From an uncultured Dehalococcoidia bacterium (lineage in GTDB: Bacteria; Chloroflexota; Dehalococcoidia; Lucifugimonadales; UBA3495), in assembly GCA_958296385.1 (NCBI GenBank), contig OY282494.1, positions 3,058,981 to 3,122,980 on the forward strand: a stretch of DNA of 64,000 bases, written 5' to 3'. Position numbers and translations under genes: made by a program. Under the pieces are notes generated by a model. The model had not been told where the DNA came from. It worked only from the letters and a program-made list of their open reading frames with translations, and ran no database searches. Positions 52,238 through 61,586 of this stretch are shown here, in pieces. Numbering within the stretch: the first letter of the stretch is position 1; every line of letters begins with the position of its first letter.

Positions 52238-53503
52238 CTACCCGCCGCCGGCGTACCCCCGGTTGCCAATCTCCGCCTCCATGTGTGCGCGGATGCCGAT
52301 TAGGGCGGCGGCGCCTTCGCCTACGGCGGTGGCAACCTGCTTGGTGCTGCCCGCCCGCGCATCCCCGGCGGCAAATATGCCGTGCCGGTTCGTTTCCATC
52401 CCGCCGCCCGTCTTGATAAACCCCCGCTCGTCCAGCTCTACGCTGCCGGACAGAAACCCCGTGTTGGGGTCCAGGCCAATGAATACGAACACGCCGGCAG
52501 GATGCAGCTCCTCTTGCGCGCCGGTGTTCACGTCCTCCACCAGCACGGACGCCAGCTTGCCGCTGCCATCGCCCCGAAACTCGCGGACGGTAGTATTCAG
52601 GCGAATGTCCATCTGCGGGTGGGACGCCGCCTTGTCCTGCAAAACCCGGCTGGCCCGCAGCCGGTCGCCAACTTCCAGCACGGTCACACGGGACGCAAAC
52701 CGCGTCAAAAACAGCCCCTCCTCAATGCCGCTGTTGCCGCCGCCCACCACCAGCGCCGGCAAATCGCGGTAAAAAGGCCCGTCGCAAGTGGCGCAAAAAT
52801 GCACGCCGGCGCCAATAAAGTCATCCTCTCCGGGGACGTTCAGACGGCGATAGCGCGTGCCGGGCGCCAGCAGCACCGCCGGCGCGCGGTATTCCTGCCC
52901 CGATTCGGTAACGACGGCGTGGACGGCGGCCCCGGCCTCAGCGCCCTCTCCATCAACGCGCGTCGTGACGGGCGTCGTATCGATGCCGGACACGGTTTGA
53001 GCGATGAGCATTTCCACGCCGAACCGCGCGGCCTGCTCCCGCATCCGGTCGGCCAGGTCAGCCCCGGAGACGCCCTGGGCAAACCCCGGATAGTTGTCAA
53101 TGCGCTCCGTAGCACCGGCCTGCCCGCCGATGCCGCTGCGCTCGATAACCAGCGTGTCCATACCCTCGCGCGCAGCGTAAATAGCGGCCGTCAAACCGGC
53201 CGGCCCGCCGCCCACGATTATCAAATCATAATAAGAACGCCGGGCCGCCGCGTTGATACCCAGCCGCGCCGCCAATTCAGCGTTAGTCGGCTCCGCCAGC
53301 ACGGAACCCCCATCGCCAAACACAATAGTAGGAATAATCCGCCGCCCGCCGTTCAATTCCTCAACAACCCGCTGCGCCGCCAAATCTCCCTCAACATCCA
53401 CCCACTGATAAGGGATGCGATGCTCCGCCAGAAACTGCTTGGAGCGGCGGCAATCCGGGCACCACAAAGCGCCATAGACGGTAAGATTAGGCAAAGCAGG
53501 CAT
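52238..53503 (-). CDS. Glutaredoxin-thioredoxin reductase fusion
   Basis: The 421-residue protein joins an N-terminal glutaredoxin/mycoredoxin-like domain (LTVYGALWCPDC, CPDC at about 15-18, and RRIIPTIVFGDG) to a thioredoxin reductase-type flavoprotein. The latter has FAD motif VGGGPAGLTAAIYAAREG (about 97), redox CATC (about 236-239), NADPH motif VVGGGNSGIEEG and FAAGDARAG near the end. The fusion places electron donor and acceptor in one chain, probably to reduce low-molecular-weight or protein disulfides. Confidence 0.9.
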   Translation of the reverse strand: MPALPNLTVYGALWCPDCRRSKQFLAEHRIPYQWVDVEGDLAAQRVVEELNGGRRIIPTIVFGDGGSVLAEPTNAELAARLGINAAARRSYYDLIIVGGGPAGLTAAIYAAREGMDTLVIERSGIGGQAGATERIDNYPGFAQGVSGADLADRMREQAARFGVEMLIAQTVSGIDTTPVTTRVDGEGAEAGAAVHAVVTESGQEYRAPAVLLAPGTRYRRLNVPGEDDFIGAGVHFCATCDGPFYRDLPALVVGGGNSGIEEGLFLTRFASRVTVLEVGDRLRASRVLQDKAASHPQMDIRLNTTVREFRGDGSGKLASVLVEDVNTGAQEELHPAGVFVFIGLDPNTGFLSGSVELDERGFIKTGGGMETNRHGIFAAGDARAGSTKQVATAVGEGAAALIGIRAHMEAEIGNRGYAGGG

Positions 53504-53581
53504 GGCCGGATTATACCCACCGCGCCGCCGGATGGCAAAACAGGGCTGCTAGTTGTATAGTATGCAATCGTGAATGGCGAT

Positions 53582-55108
53582 ATGGAAAACGCTGCACCCC
53601 CTCCCACATTTAGCTGGCAAAACCCCGCCCTAGTAGCAAAGGCGTTCAAGTTCGTATTCGCCGGGTTGCTCATCGCAGTAGCCTTCGCCGCCACCTACAC
53701 CTCGTCCACGGACGCCTTTTCCGATGCCGATTTCCGGGAGATTCTGCTCTACGGCGGCGCAGTCAACGCCATCCTGCTACTGGCCGCGCTGCTAATCCCC
53801 TCCCGGATACTAGCCAACGCGGCCCTCGCTCTGGTCGCGCTGGCCGGCATTGCAACAGCCTACCTCATTCACACCGACCTTTTCCTTGAACGAAGCTTGG
53901 TCATCATCCTGCTGGTCCCGGCGTGCTACGTAGGGCTGTTCGTCGCCTTCAAGGTCATTGACGACCTCCGCTGGGGCGGCGCGGCCCTCTCCGCGGCAAC
54001 GCTGCTGGGCCTTGCGATAATCGCCGGCGGCCATTGGACATCCGAAGGCCCGGCGGGCGTAACCGGCGACGTATCCAACATCCGGCACGTCACCTTTCAG
54101 GAAACGCCGAACCTGTACTTCGTCTCTTTTGATGCTCTGGCGCCGCGCCCGCTGCTCAATAAATACCTTGATATAGAAACCACCGAGTTTCACGACTTGT
54201 TTGATGCACATTTCCGCCGATTCCCCAATTTCTTTGCCAACTCAGTCCGGACCACGCACTCCCTCAACACGCTTTTATCGCTGGATGTTGGTGTGTACAC
54301 CTCGCAAGAATATGAGTTAGTGGCGAGAGGAGACGACCCCAACCCGTCCCTATTCACAGGCCGGAATCCGAGTCCGCTACTCAACATCCTTCACAAAAAC
54401 GGCTATGAGACCACCTCAATCTACCACAACACCCACTTTGGCAATCGCAAAGGTCCTTATATTAACCACTACGTCACCTTTGAGGAACACGTCGTTTGCA
54501 ATCTGTTAGACGATTGGATACTAAACTGGGCTTTCTGGGGATACTGCCGATTTTTTGACGGTAGCTACTATAAGAATAAACGGCTCGTCGCTGAACGGGT
54601 TACGCAGGTGAATGCTAACGGCGGCCCTCAATTCACACTGGCACACTTGTACTCGCCGGGTCATACGAACAAATCATTCCGCTACGACAATGCAGAGCAA
54701 CTCGAAAAGTTTCGCGCCGATTACATCAGGAAGAGCGCAATAGCGGCCAGCTACCTGGAACTAATCATCCAGCACCTGGCCGAAAACGACCCCACTGCCA
54801 TCTTGCTGGTGTACGGCGACCACGGCTTATTCTTGTCCCAGGGGCTGGATTTCGCGGACAACCGGGAGTTTGTCTTCCAGGACAATTACGGCATTCTGGG
54901 CGGCATCTATCCCCCGGATACGTGTTCCACTTGGTTTGACGAGGCATCCAGCAAGGGCTACCTGACAACCCTGGACGCCGTTCACACCCTGCTCCGCTGC
55001 CTGTCCGGCGGCGAAAGACCCTTCATCGAGCCAGTGCAGCAAACGACTTGGTACGGCCCGGTTCCGTGGAATGTAAAACTAGACTACAAGGAGTTTCTGT
55101 ATGAATGA
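53582..55108 (+). CDS. Sulfatase-like membrane protein, intact copy
   Basis: The product (508 residues from ATG 53582; a GTG at 53570 is possible) has five or so N-terminal helices (about 20-160). An extracellular alkaline-phosphatase-superfamily domain follows: LYFVSFDALAPRPLLNKYLD (about 178-198), THSLNTLLSLDVGVYTS and LVYGDHGLFLSQG with the metal-ligand DHG near 420. The layout matches phosphoglycerol or phosphoethanolamine transferases and sulfatases of the outer face. A frameshifted near-copy follows in tandem. The stretch from ~54200 to ~54760 is noticeably AT-richer. Confidence 0.8.
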   Translation: MENAAPPPTFSWQNPALVAKAFKFVFAGLLIAVAFAATYTSSTDAFSDADFREILLYGGAVNAILLLAALLIPSRILANAALALVALAGIATAYLIHTDLFLERSLVIILLVPACYVGLFVAFKVIDDLRWGGAALSAATLLGLAIIAGGHWTSEGPAGVTGDVSNIRHVTFQETPNLYFVSFDALAPRPLLNKYLDIETTEFHDLFDAHFRRFPNFFANSVRTTHSLNTLLSLDVGVYTSQEYELVARGDDPNPSLFTGRNPSPLLNILHKNGYETTSIYHNTHFGNRKGPYINHYVTFEEHVVCNLLDDWILNWAFWGYCRFFDGSYYKNKRLVAERVTQVNANGGPQFTLAHLYSPGHTNKSFRYDNAEQLEKFRADYIRKSAIAASYLELIIQHLAENDPTAILLVYGDHGLFLSQGLDFADNREFVFQDNYGILGGIYPPDTCSTWFDEASSKGYLTTLDAVHTLLRCLSGGERPFIEPVQQTTWYGPVPWNVKLDYKEFLYE

Positions 55109-55109
55109 A

Positions 55110-55183
55110 CCAACAGTCATCCTGCCGTACATCGCCCCCGGCGCAGCGGCAGTCCGGGCGCCACAGACGGTGCGATTGGGGTA
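55110..55183 (+). pseudogene. Remnant of the YIDPGA small-protein gene
   Basis: The reading frame MNEPTVILPYIAPGAAA matches the first 17 residues of the intact small gene at 56870, then runs into unrelated sequence resembling the region upstream of the first sulfatase-like gene. It marks the tandem-duplication junction. The exact boundary is uncertain. Confidence 0.7.
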
Positions 55184-55347
55184 AGCGGGCATGGCCATCA
55201 AAGCAAAACCAACGGACAGTGCGGGCCGGGGAGGTTACCATTGCGCTGAATATGCAGTATGCTAGGTTCCAGCATCTTTGCCGGATTATAGCCAAGGCGC
55301 GGCCGGATGGCAAAATCACGACGGCCGCGCATAAAATAGCATCCCAA

Positions 55348-56877
55348 ATGGAAAAGCAGAACTGTGGCTGTACCCCTCACATTTAGCCGGCAAAAATCCG
55401 CCCTCGTAGCAAAGGCGTTCAAATTCGTATTCGCCGGGGCAAGCATCGCAGTAGCCTTCGCCGCCACCTACACCTCGTCCACTGACGCCTTTTCCGATGC
55501 CGATTTCCGGGAGATTCTCCTCTACGGCGGCGCAGTCAACGCCATTCTGCTGCTGGCCGCGCTGTGCATCCCGCCCCGGATCGTAGCCAACGCCGTCCTC
55601 GCGCTGGTCGTGCTGGCCTGCGTTGCAACAGCCTACATCATCCACACCGACTGTTCCTGGGCCGAAACCCCGTCATCATCCTGCTGGTCCCCGCATTCTA
55701 CATCGGCCTGTTCGTCGCCTTCAAGGTCATTGACGACCTCCGCTGGGGCGGCGCGGCCCTCTCCGCGGCAACGCTGCTGGGCCTTGCGATAATCGGCGGC
55801 GGCCATTGGACATCCGACGGCCCGGCGGGCGTAACCGGCGACGTATCCAACATCCGGCACGTCACCTTTCAGGAAACGCCGAACCTGTACTTCGTCTCTT
55901 TTGATGCCCTGGCGCCGCGCCCGCTGCTCAATAAATACATGGGCATAGAAACCACCGAGTTCCACGACTTGTTTGAGAGTAATTTCCGCCGCTTCCCCAA
56001 TTTCTTTGCTGACTCAGTCTCAACCCGCCACTCCTTCAACACACTTTTGGCACTGGATGTAGCAGTGTACACCTCGCAGCAAGAGGCGTTATTGGAGCAA
56101 GGTGACGACCCCGATCCGTTCCTATTCTCAGGACAGAACCCGAGTCCACTGCTGGGTATCCTGCATGAAAATGGCTACGAGAGTACCTCAATCTACATTG
56201 ACAACTATTTTGGCAAGAACAAAGGCCCTTATATTAATCACTACGTCACGTTTGAGAGGCATATATTGTGTAATCTGTTAGATTACAGATTACCAAGCTG
56301 GGCTTTCTGGGGATACTGCGATTTTTTTCACGGTGCCCAAGATTGGGATAACTGGCTTACTGCCGAACGGATTACGCAGGTAAACGTGGACGATGAGCCT
56401 CAATTCGTGATAGCCTATCTGTATTCGCCGGGACACACGGGGAGTTCATTCCGCTATGACAATGCGGAGCAAGTTGAAAAATATCGATCCAAATACCTCA
56501 CGAATAGCGTGGATACGGCCAGCTACCTGGAACTAATCCTCCGCCACCTGGCTGAGAACGACCCCACTGCCATCCTGTTTGTGTTCGGCGACCACGGCCC
56601 CTGGCTTTCCCGAGGGCTGGATTTCGAGGACAACCGGGAGTTTTTCGTCCAGGACCGCTTTGGGGTCGTAGGCGGCATCTATCCGCGCGATACCTGCGCT
56701 GCCTGGTTCGATGAGGCGTCCGCTCAAGGCTATATAACAATCCTGGACGCAGTGCACACCCTGCTCCGCTGCCTGTCCGGTGGCGAAAGCGCCCTCATTG
56801 AGCCACGGCAGCATACGCCCCGGTACGGCCTTCCCTGGGATGTAAAACTGGACTACAAGGAGTTTCTCTATGAGTGA
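55348..56877 (+). pseudogene. Second sulfatase-like gene, frameshifted
   Basis: This copy is nearly identical to the first in the membrane part and the C-terminal third, but has two lesions. The ancestral ATG (55348) reads into TAG after 12 codons because of changes after the start; a GTG at 55364 could restore the frame. At about 55651 one base is missing (GACTG where the intact frame needs GACCTG), throwing the first segment out of frame with 55652-56877. The residual 400 codons are otherwise intact, including DALAPRPLLNKYMG and FGDHGPWLS. A sequencing error could explain one lesion, less easily both. Confidence 0.8.
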
Positions 56878-57067
56878 ACCAACAGTCATCCTGCTGTACA
56901 TCGACCCCGGCGCAGCCGGTTTCATCATCGTAACCGTGCTGGGGTTCATGGCGGCCATCGGCTACACGGCCCGCGCCTACTTCTACCGCATCAAGCAGCA
57001 AATCTTCGGCAAGGGCCGGCCCCCGACGACGCGCCGCCCCAGCCGGAGGCGTAATGCTAAGCGCTGA
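56870..57067 (+). CDS. Small YIDPGA-type membrane protein
   Basis: This 65-residue protein contains LLYIDPGAAGFIIVTVLGFMAAIGYTARAYFYRI, a single hydrophobic helix after the YIDPG motif, and a basic tail. Such small proteins are found beside sulfatase-like or glycan genes and methyltransferases. It overlaps the end of the sulfatase-like copy by 8 nt and the methyltransferase gene by 14 nt, so the three are coupled. Confidence 0.8.
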   Translation: MSEPTVILLYIDPGAAGFIIVTVLGFMAAIGYTARAYFYRIKQQIFGKGRPPTTRRPSRRRNAKR

Positions 57068-58469
57068 CGGCGGTTCTTTCAAAGACCCGGCCGGCCGGGT
57101 GTACCGCATTGCTACTGATGCCGGCGCAACCCGCATCGTGCGCGGCCTGAACGACGCGGCCGCCGCAACGCTGGAATCCCTGCTGTCCGAGCCATTCTTT
57201 CGCCGCCTAACCGCCGACGGAGACGTTGCCCGCACCACGCTGCTGCCCGGCGCTGACCCCGCTTTCCCCGGCATAGTCGCCGCCGGATGGGCTGCCGCAG
57301 CAGAGCACGAGGCCGTTGACTTCCTAACCTGGCCCTACGAGTGGCCCTTCTCAATGCTCAAAGATGCCGCCCTGCTGCAACTGCGCCTGCTGGCAACCGC
57401 CGTGCAGCACGACTGGATACTCAAAGACGCAACCCCTTTCAACATCCAGTGGGCCGGCGCCCGGCCGGTGTTCATCGACGTACCCTCTTTCGTCCCCTGG
57501 CACGGCGGCGAATACTGGCAAGGCTACCGCCAGTTCTGCGCTACTTTCCTGACGCCGCTGCTGCTAACCGCGCACCTGGGCATCCCGTTCCAACCGCTGC
57601 TGCGCTCCCAGCTCGAGGGCATCCCGCCGGAGGATGCGGCCCGTTACTTCTACGGCCTGCGCCGTTTCAAGCGGGGCGTGCTGTCCCACGTCTGGTTCCC
57701 GTCCAAAGCCGAAGCCCGCCTCCGCAAACGCGACGGCAACGGCGCTGCCGGCGGCCGCTCCCAACGCCGCCAATCCAAAACGATGCTGCTGGCCCTGCTG
57801 GACAGCCTGCGGCGGCTCATCGCCAAATTGTCTTACGGCCCGTCGCTCTCCAACTGGTCTGAGTACGCCGAAACCCATTCCTACGACACTGCGGATTTTG
57901 AGCGCAAAAAAGACTTCGTGCAGCGTCACACCGCCAAGCTCCAACCCGCCCTCACCTGGGACTTGGGCGCTAACACCGGCGTATTCTCCCGCCTCGCCGC
58001 TCCGCATTCCCGCACGGTAGTCGCCGTGGACGGCGATTACGACGCCATCGAGCTGCTCTATCGCACAGTGCAGGCGGATGGCCCGCAAAACATCATCCCC
58101 CTGGTAATGGACTTGGCCAACCTGTCACCCGGACAAGGCTGGGCCGGCCGCGAACGCCCCGCCTTCGACCGGCGCCGCCAACCCGACCTGGCCCTCTGCC
58201 TCGCCCTGGTGCACCATCTGCGCGTATCCGCCAACATCCCCCTGCCGCTGTTCACCGACTGGCTGCGCAGTTTGGATGCAACAGTCATTCTGGAGTTCGT
58301 CGGGCGCGATGATGAGATGTTCCAAAAATTATTGGAGAACAAGCGGGAGGACTACGCCGACTACACCGCAGAGAACTTCGTCGCCGCGGTCGGCAAACGC
58401 TTTGCCATCCGCGACCGGCTGGATCTGAAAGGCGGCAAACGGGAACTATTCCTGCTGAACCCCCTCTGA
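57054..58469 (+). CDS. NoeA-like class I SAM-dependent methyltransferase
   Basis: The 471-residue protein has a unique N-terminal half (FDVPSF-like segment FIDVPSFVPWHGGEYWQGYRQFCATFLTPLLL) and a C-terminal Rossmann methyltransferase with motif I LTWDLGANTGVFSRLA (about 301-315) and VVAVDGDYDAIELLY. This matches nodulation protein NoeA-like methyltransferases. Linked to the membrane phosphatase/sulfatase-like and YIDPGA genes, it probably acts on an envelope glycan or lipid. Confidence 0.85.
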   Translation: MLSADGGSFKDPAGRVYRIATDAGATRIVRGLNDAAAATLESLLSEPFFRRLTADGDVARTTLLPGADPAFPGIVAAGWAAAAEHEAVDFLTWPYEWPFSMLKDAALLQLRLLATAVQHDWILKDATPFNIQWAGARPVFIDVPSFVPWHGGEYWQGYRQFCATFLTPLLLTAHLGIPFQPLLRSQLEGIPPEDAARYFYGLRRFKRGVLSHVWFPSKAEARLRKRDGNGAAGGRSQRRQSKTMLLALLDSLRRLIAKLSYGPSLSNWSEYAETHSYDTADFERKKDFVQRHTAKLQPALTWDLGANTGVFSRLAAPHSRTVVAVDGDYDAIELLYRTVQADGPQNIIPLVMDLANLSPGQGWAGRERPAFDRRRQPDLALCLALVHHLRVSANIPLPLFTDWLRSLDATVILEFVGRDDEMFQKLLENKREDYADYTAENFVAAVGKRFAIRDRLDLKGGKRELFLLNPL

Positions 58470-58488
58470 TACTAAAGGATTGCCCCTA

Positions 58489-59757
58489 TTAAAGGATTAC
58501 CCCGGCATCGCGCCATCCGGCGATTTCTCCGGGCTGGCAGCCCAATTCGCCCAGCACGTCGTCGGTGTGCTGGCCCAGTGCCGGCAAATCCCCCGCCCGC
58601 AGCGGCGTTGCGCTGAACGACACCAGCGGCCCGGCCATCCGCACCGTACCCAGGTCGCGGTGCGTTACGTCGGCGGCCATGTTGTTCTGCAATACCTGCG
58701 GATGCTCAAACAGTTCCTCTACGAACCGCACCGGCCCGGCCGGCACGCCGGCGCCGTCCAGCAAGTCCAGCCACTCCCCGGTAGTCTTGCCGGCGAACAC
58801 CGCCTCAGCGTCCGACATCAGCTGCTCCCCGAAAGCGGCGGCCTCCGGCGAGTGCTGGTCATAGCCGTCGTCAAAGCGGATGTCGTGCAGCCCAATCACG
58901 CCCAGCAGTTTCCGGCGCAGCCCGGTATTCAGGCAGCCCACCACCAGCGCGCCGTCCGCCGTCTGGTAAAAGCGATAGTAGATGTTCCCCGGCGATTGAA
59001 AGTGCTGCGCCTCGTAGGTCTCCAAAATATCGGAGTAAGGCAGCCCGGCGGCGCGCATGGCGTCCAGCGACTCCATAATCCGGGCGTGGGGTTCCCGGTC
59101 CAGCTCGTCAATCCGCACAAAGCGCATCCCCAGCATCATCAGGCTGGTGCCCAGCAGCGATGCCTCCAGCTTTTGACCCGTGCCGCCGCTGCGTTCCCGC
59201 GCGAACAATGCGCCGCAAACCGCCCAAGCCTGCGCCAGTCCGCAAGCCGAATCCACCAGCGGGCTGGACACGATGTGCACCGGCACCCCCCGCTGCACCT
59301 TGCCCTCGCTGGCGGCGATGCCCGACATACCTTGTATGATGATGTCGTAGCCGGGGCGGTACGAATCCGGCCCGTTGTGTCCAAAGGCCGAACCCTCGCA
59401 GTAGATGATGGCCGGATTGATGGCCGACAGTGTCGCGTAGTCAATGCCCAGCCGTGCTGCCACGTCGGGCCGGTTGTTCGCCAGCACCACGTCGGCCTGC
59501 TCGGTGAGGCGATGCACCACGCCGGCGCTCTCCGGCTTGGCCAGGTTCAGCGTAATCGACCGCTTGCCCCGGTTGTACGCCATAAAAGGCCGCCCCTCGG
59601 TAGGCGCCACCGCCTGCGCCCCACGCCACAAATCCCCCCACGGCGGCTCCACCTTGACCACGTTGGCCCCCATATCCGCCAGCAGCATCCCGGCGGTGGG
59701 CGTCGCAATCATCGTCGAGAACTCGACGACGTTGATGCCGTCTAGCGGGCCCGGCAT
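58489..59757 (-). CDS. CaiB/BaiF (class III) CoA transferase
   Basis: The 422-residue enzyme starts at ATG 59757. LDGINVVEFSTMIATPTAGMLLADMGANVVKVEPPWGD is the family N-terminus, and the catalytic Asp is probable in GYDIIIQGMSG (about 138). LLDGAGVPAGPVRFVEELFEHPQ is the family C-terminal signature. It moves CoA between organic acids. The 3' end of the CDP-alcohol phosphatidyltransferase gene lies 4 nt upstream, making it the last gene of the inositol lipid operon, a surprising companion. Confidence 0.93.
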   Translation of the reverse strand: MPGPLDGINVVEFSTMIATPTAGMLLADMGANVVKVEPPWGDLWRGAQAVAPTEGRPFMAYNRGKRSITLNLAKPESAGVVHRLTEQADVVLANNRPDVAARLGIDYATLSAINPAIIYCEGSAFGHNGPDSYRPGYDIIIQGMSGIAASEGKVQRGVPVHIVSSPLVDSACGLAQAWAVCGALFARERSGGTGQKLEASLLGTSLMMLGMRFVRIDELDREPHARIMESLDAMRAAGLPYSDILETYEAQHFQSPGNIYYRFYQTADGALVVGCLNTGLRRKLLGVIGLHDIRFDDGYDQHSPEAAAFGEQLMSDAEAVFAGKTTGEWLDLLDGAGVPAGPVRFVEELFEHPQVLQNNMAADVTHRDLGTVRMAGPLVSFSATPLRAGDLPALGQHTDDVLGELGCQPGEIAGWRDAGVIL

Positions 59758-59761
59758 AGTG

Positions 59762-60409
59762 TCATCCCCCCGTCGTCCCATCGCCGTCGTCCTGCTGCTC
59801 CAGTATGCCCCGGATGGTGAACATCCGCTGGAACAGCGTAAAGCACGACACCGCCGCGATTGCCCAGATGACCCATACCATTACGGGGAAAGGCGCCAAC
59901 CCCTCGGCAATCAGGCCCACGCCGAGTATCACCACCCGCTCCGGACGCGTCATTATGCCCGACCGGGTGAACGCCCCCAGCCCTTCGCCTCTGGCCCGCA
60001 GGTACGACACGCCCTGCGAGAACACCAGCCCCAGCAGCACGGCCAGCATACTCAGCAGCAGCTGCGCCGGCGCCAGCTCGCCCAGCAGGTAGTACAGCCC
60101 CAGCCCCACGAACAATGCCGCCTCGCCCAGCCGGTCAAACACCGAGTCCAGCAGCGCCCCAAAGGGCGATGCCCGTCCGGTCAGCCGGGCCAGTGCGCCG
60201 TCAAACAAGTCCATTATCCCGCCGGCCAGAAACACCACGCCGCCCCACAGGGGCCAGCCCAGCGCGGTCAGGGCCGCCCCCGCCGCGCACACCGCAAAGC
60301 CCAGCAGCGTTATGCTGTTGGGCGTAATTCCCGCCGCCCGCAGCGCCTTTGCGCCGGGTAGCTCCACGTAGCGCAGCACTGCGGCCCGAAACTGCTCTCT
60401 ACCGGGCAT
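59762..60409 (-). CDS. CDP-alcohol phosphatidyltransferase, probable phosphatidylinositol(-phosphate) synthase
   Basis: The 215-residue membrane enzyme carries the full CDP-OH-P motif D-G-x2-A-R-x8-G-x3-D-x3-D in DLFDGALARLTGRASPFGALLDSVFD (about 70-93) and about six helices. It starts at ATG 60409, overlapping the glycosyltransferase gene by 11 nt. Position directly behind ino1 and a PimA-like gene supports inositol phosphate as acceptor, as in Actinobacteria. PgsA-like glycerophosphate specificity remains possible. Confidence 0.85.
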   Translation of the reverse strand: MPGREQFRAAVLRYVELPGAKALRAAGITPNSITLLGFAVCAAGAALTALGWPLWGGVVFLAGGIMDLFDGALARLTGRASPFGALLDSVFDRLGEAALFVGLGLYYLLGELAPAQLLLSMLAVLLGLVFSQGVSYLRARGEGLGAFTRSGIMTRPERVVILGVGLIAEGLAPFPVMVWVIWAIAAVSCFTLFQRMFTIRGILEQQDDGDGTTGG

Positions 60410-61559
60410 TGCCACCGGCGGCCACCTCCTCAATACAGTGATGGTAATAGTCCTCCACATCGGCGGCGATGCGTTCCCAGCGGTATTCCTGCGCCCGCTT
60501 GCGCCCGCCCGCCGCCAGCCGGCCGGCCAGTTCAGCATCCCCGGCGATGCGGGAGATTGCGGCGGCGATGGCCTCCGGAGACTTGGGCGGAACCAGCAGC
60601 CCCTGCTTGCCGTCGGCTACCACGTCCCGATACCCGTTGATGTCCGATGCAACCACCGGCACGCCGGCCGCCATCGCCTCCAGCAGCACGATGCCAAAGC
60701 TTTCGCCCCCCGTCGCCGGACTGCAAAACACGTCCGCGCTGGCGTAATAGCGGGGCAAATCGTCGTTGGATACCGCCCCGGCCAGCGCCGCCGCGCCCGG
60801 GGCCAGCCGATTGATTTCATCCAGCAGCCGCGCACACTCCCGGTCCGGCTGCCCCGGCCCTACGATGGTCAGCCGCTGCCTGCCCCCCTGCTGTACTAGT
60901 TTCGCAAAACCCTCCAGCAGATAGCGCAGCCCCTTGCGCTCATCCTTGCGCCCGACGAACAGCACGTTCGCCCGCCCGTCGCCGGCCTCCGGCAGCGGCT
61001 CCGCTCCGGCAAACCGTTCGTACTCCACGCCGTTAGGTATCACCCGATAGGCATGATTGGGAAAGTGCGGCTCCACGAACCCCAGCGCCGCCGGCGATAC
61101 GGCGATGCGCCCGTGCAGCCGCCGTTGCAGCCGCCCCAGCGCCCCCCGCGACAGCCGGTACAGCCGCTGCCGCTCCGAGTAGGCGTGAAACGTGCCGATG
61201 TTCACCGCCCGCGAGTGCCGCAGAACCATGTACGGCAGCAGCGGCGCCAGCGGCTCGTGCAAGTGCACCACGTCAAACGCCTCCCGCGCCATCATCCGCC
61301 GCACCCGCGGATCCAGCCACCACGACAGCGAAACCCGCGCCTTGGAACCCCCCGCCGACAGTGCCACCGCACGGCCCATCGGAATGAAACGGTCATCGCC
61401 ATCCAGGTCCTGCCCAGCATCATCCCGCCCGCCCGATTGCGGCGCAATCAGAGACACGCCATGCCCCCGCCGGCGCAGCTCCCCGGACAGCTGCGTCAAG
61501 TGCGCGTTCACGCCCCCCGGCCACGAGTAATCGTAGGGCGAGACCATTGCGATTTTCAC
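60399..61559 (-). CDS. GT4 glycosyltransferase, PimA-like
   Basis: The 386-residue GT-B enzyme begins MKIAMVSPYDYSWPGGVNAHLTQLSGELRRRGH and has the donor-site motif GESFGIVLLEAMAAGVPVVASDINGYRDVV (about 288-315), as in phosphatidylinositol mannosyltransferase PimA. The GTG start at 61559 has GGAGG 9 nt upstream. With ino1 and the phosphatidyltransferase it forms a pathway from glucose 6-phosphate to a mannosylated inositol lipid. Confidence 0.88.
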   Translation of the reverse strand: MKIAMVSPYDYSWPGGVNAHLTQLSGELRRRGHGVSLIAPQSGGRDDAGQDLDGDDRFIPMGRAVALSAGGSKARVSLSWWLDPRVRRMMAREAFDVVHLHEPLAPLLPYMVLRHSRAVNIGTFHAYSERQRLYRLSRGALGRLQRRLHGRIAVSPAALGFVEPHFPNHAYRVIPNGVEYERFAGAEPLPEAGDGRANVLFVGRKDERKGLRYLLEGFAKLVQQGGRQRLTIVGPGQPDRECARLLDEINRLAPGAAALAGAVSNDDLPRYYASADVFCSPATGGESFGIVLLEAMAAGVPVVASDINGYRDVVADGKQGLLVPPKSPEAIAAAISRIAGDAELAGRLAAGGRKRAQEYRWERIAADVEDYYHHCIEEVAAGGNAR

Positions 61560-61586
61560 GTCGCCCGGGCCTCCACAAGCCCGACT

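Noticed and set aside
55384-55386. TAG near the start of the second sulfatase-like copy as pyrrolysine
   Set aside because: The intact copy shows that the frame is wrong there; a frame lesion explains it better.
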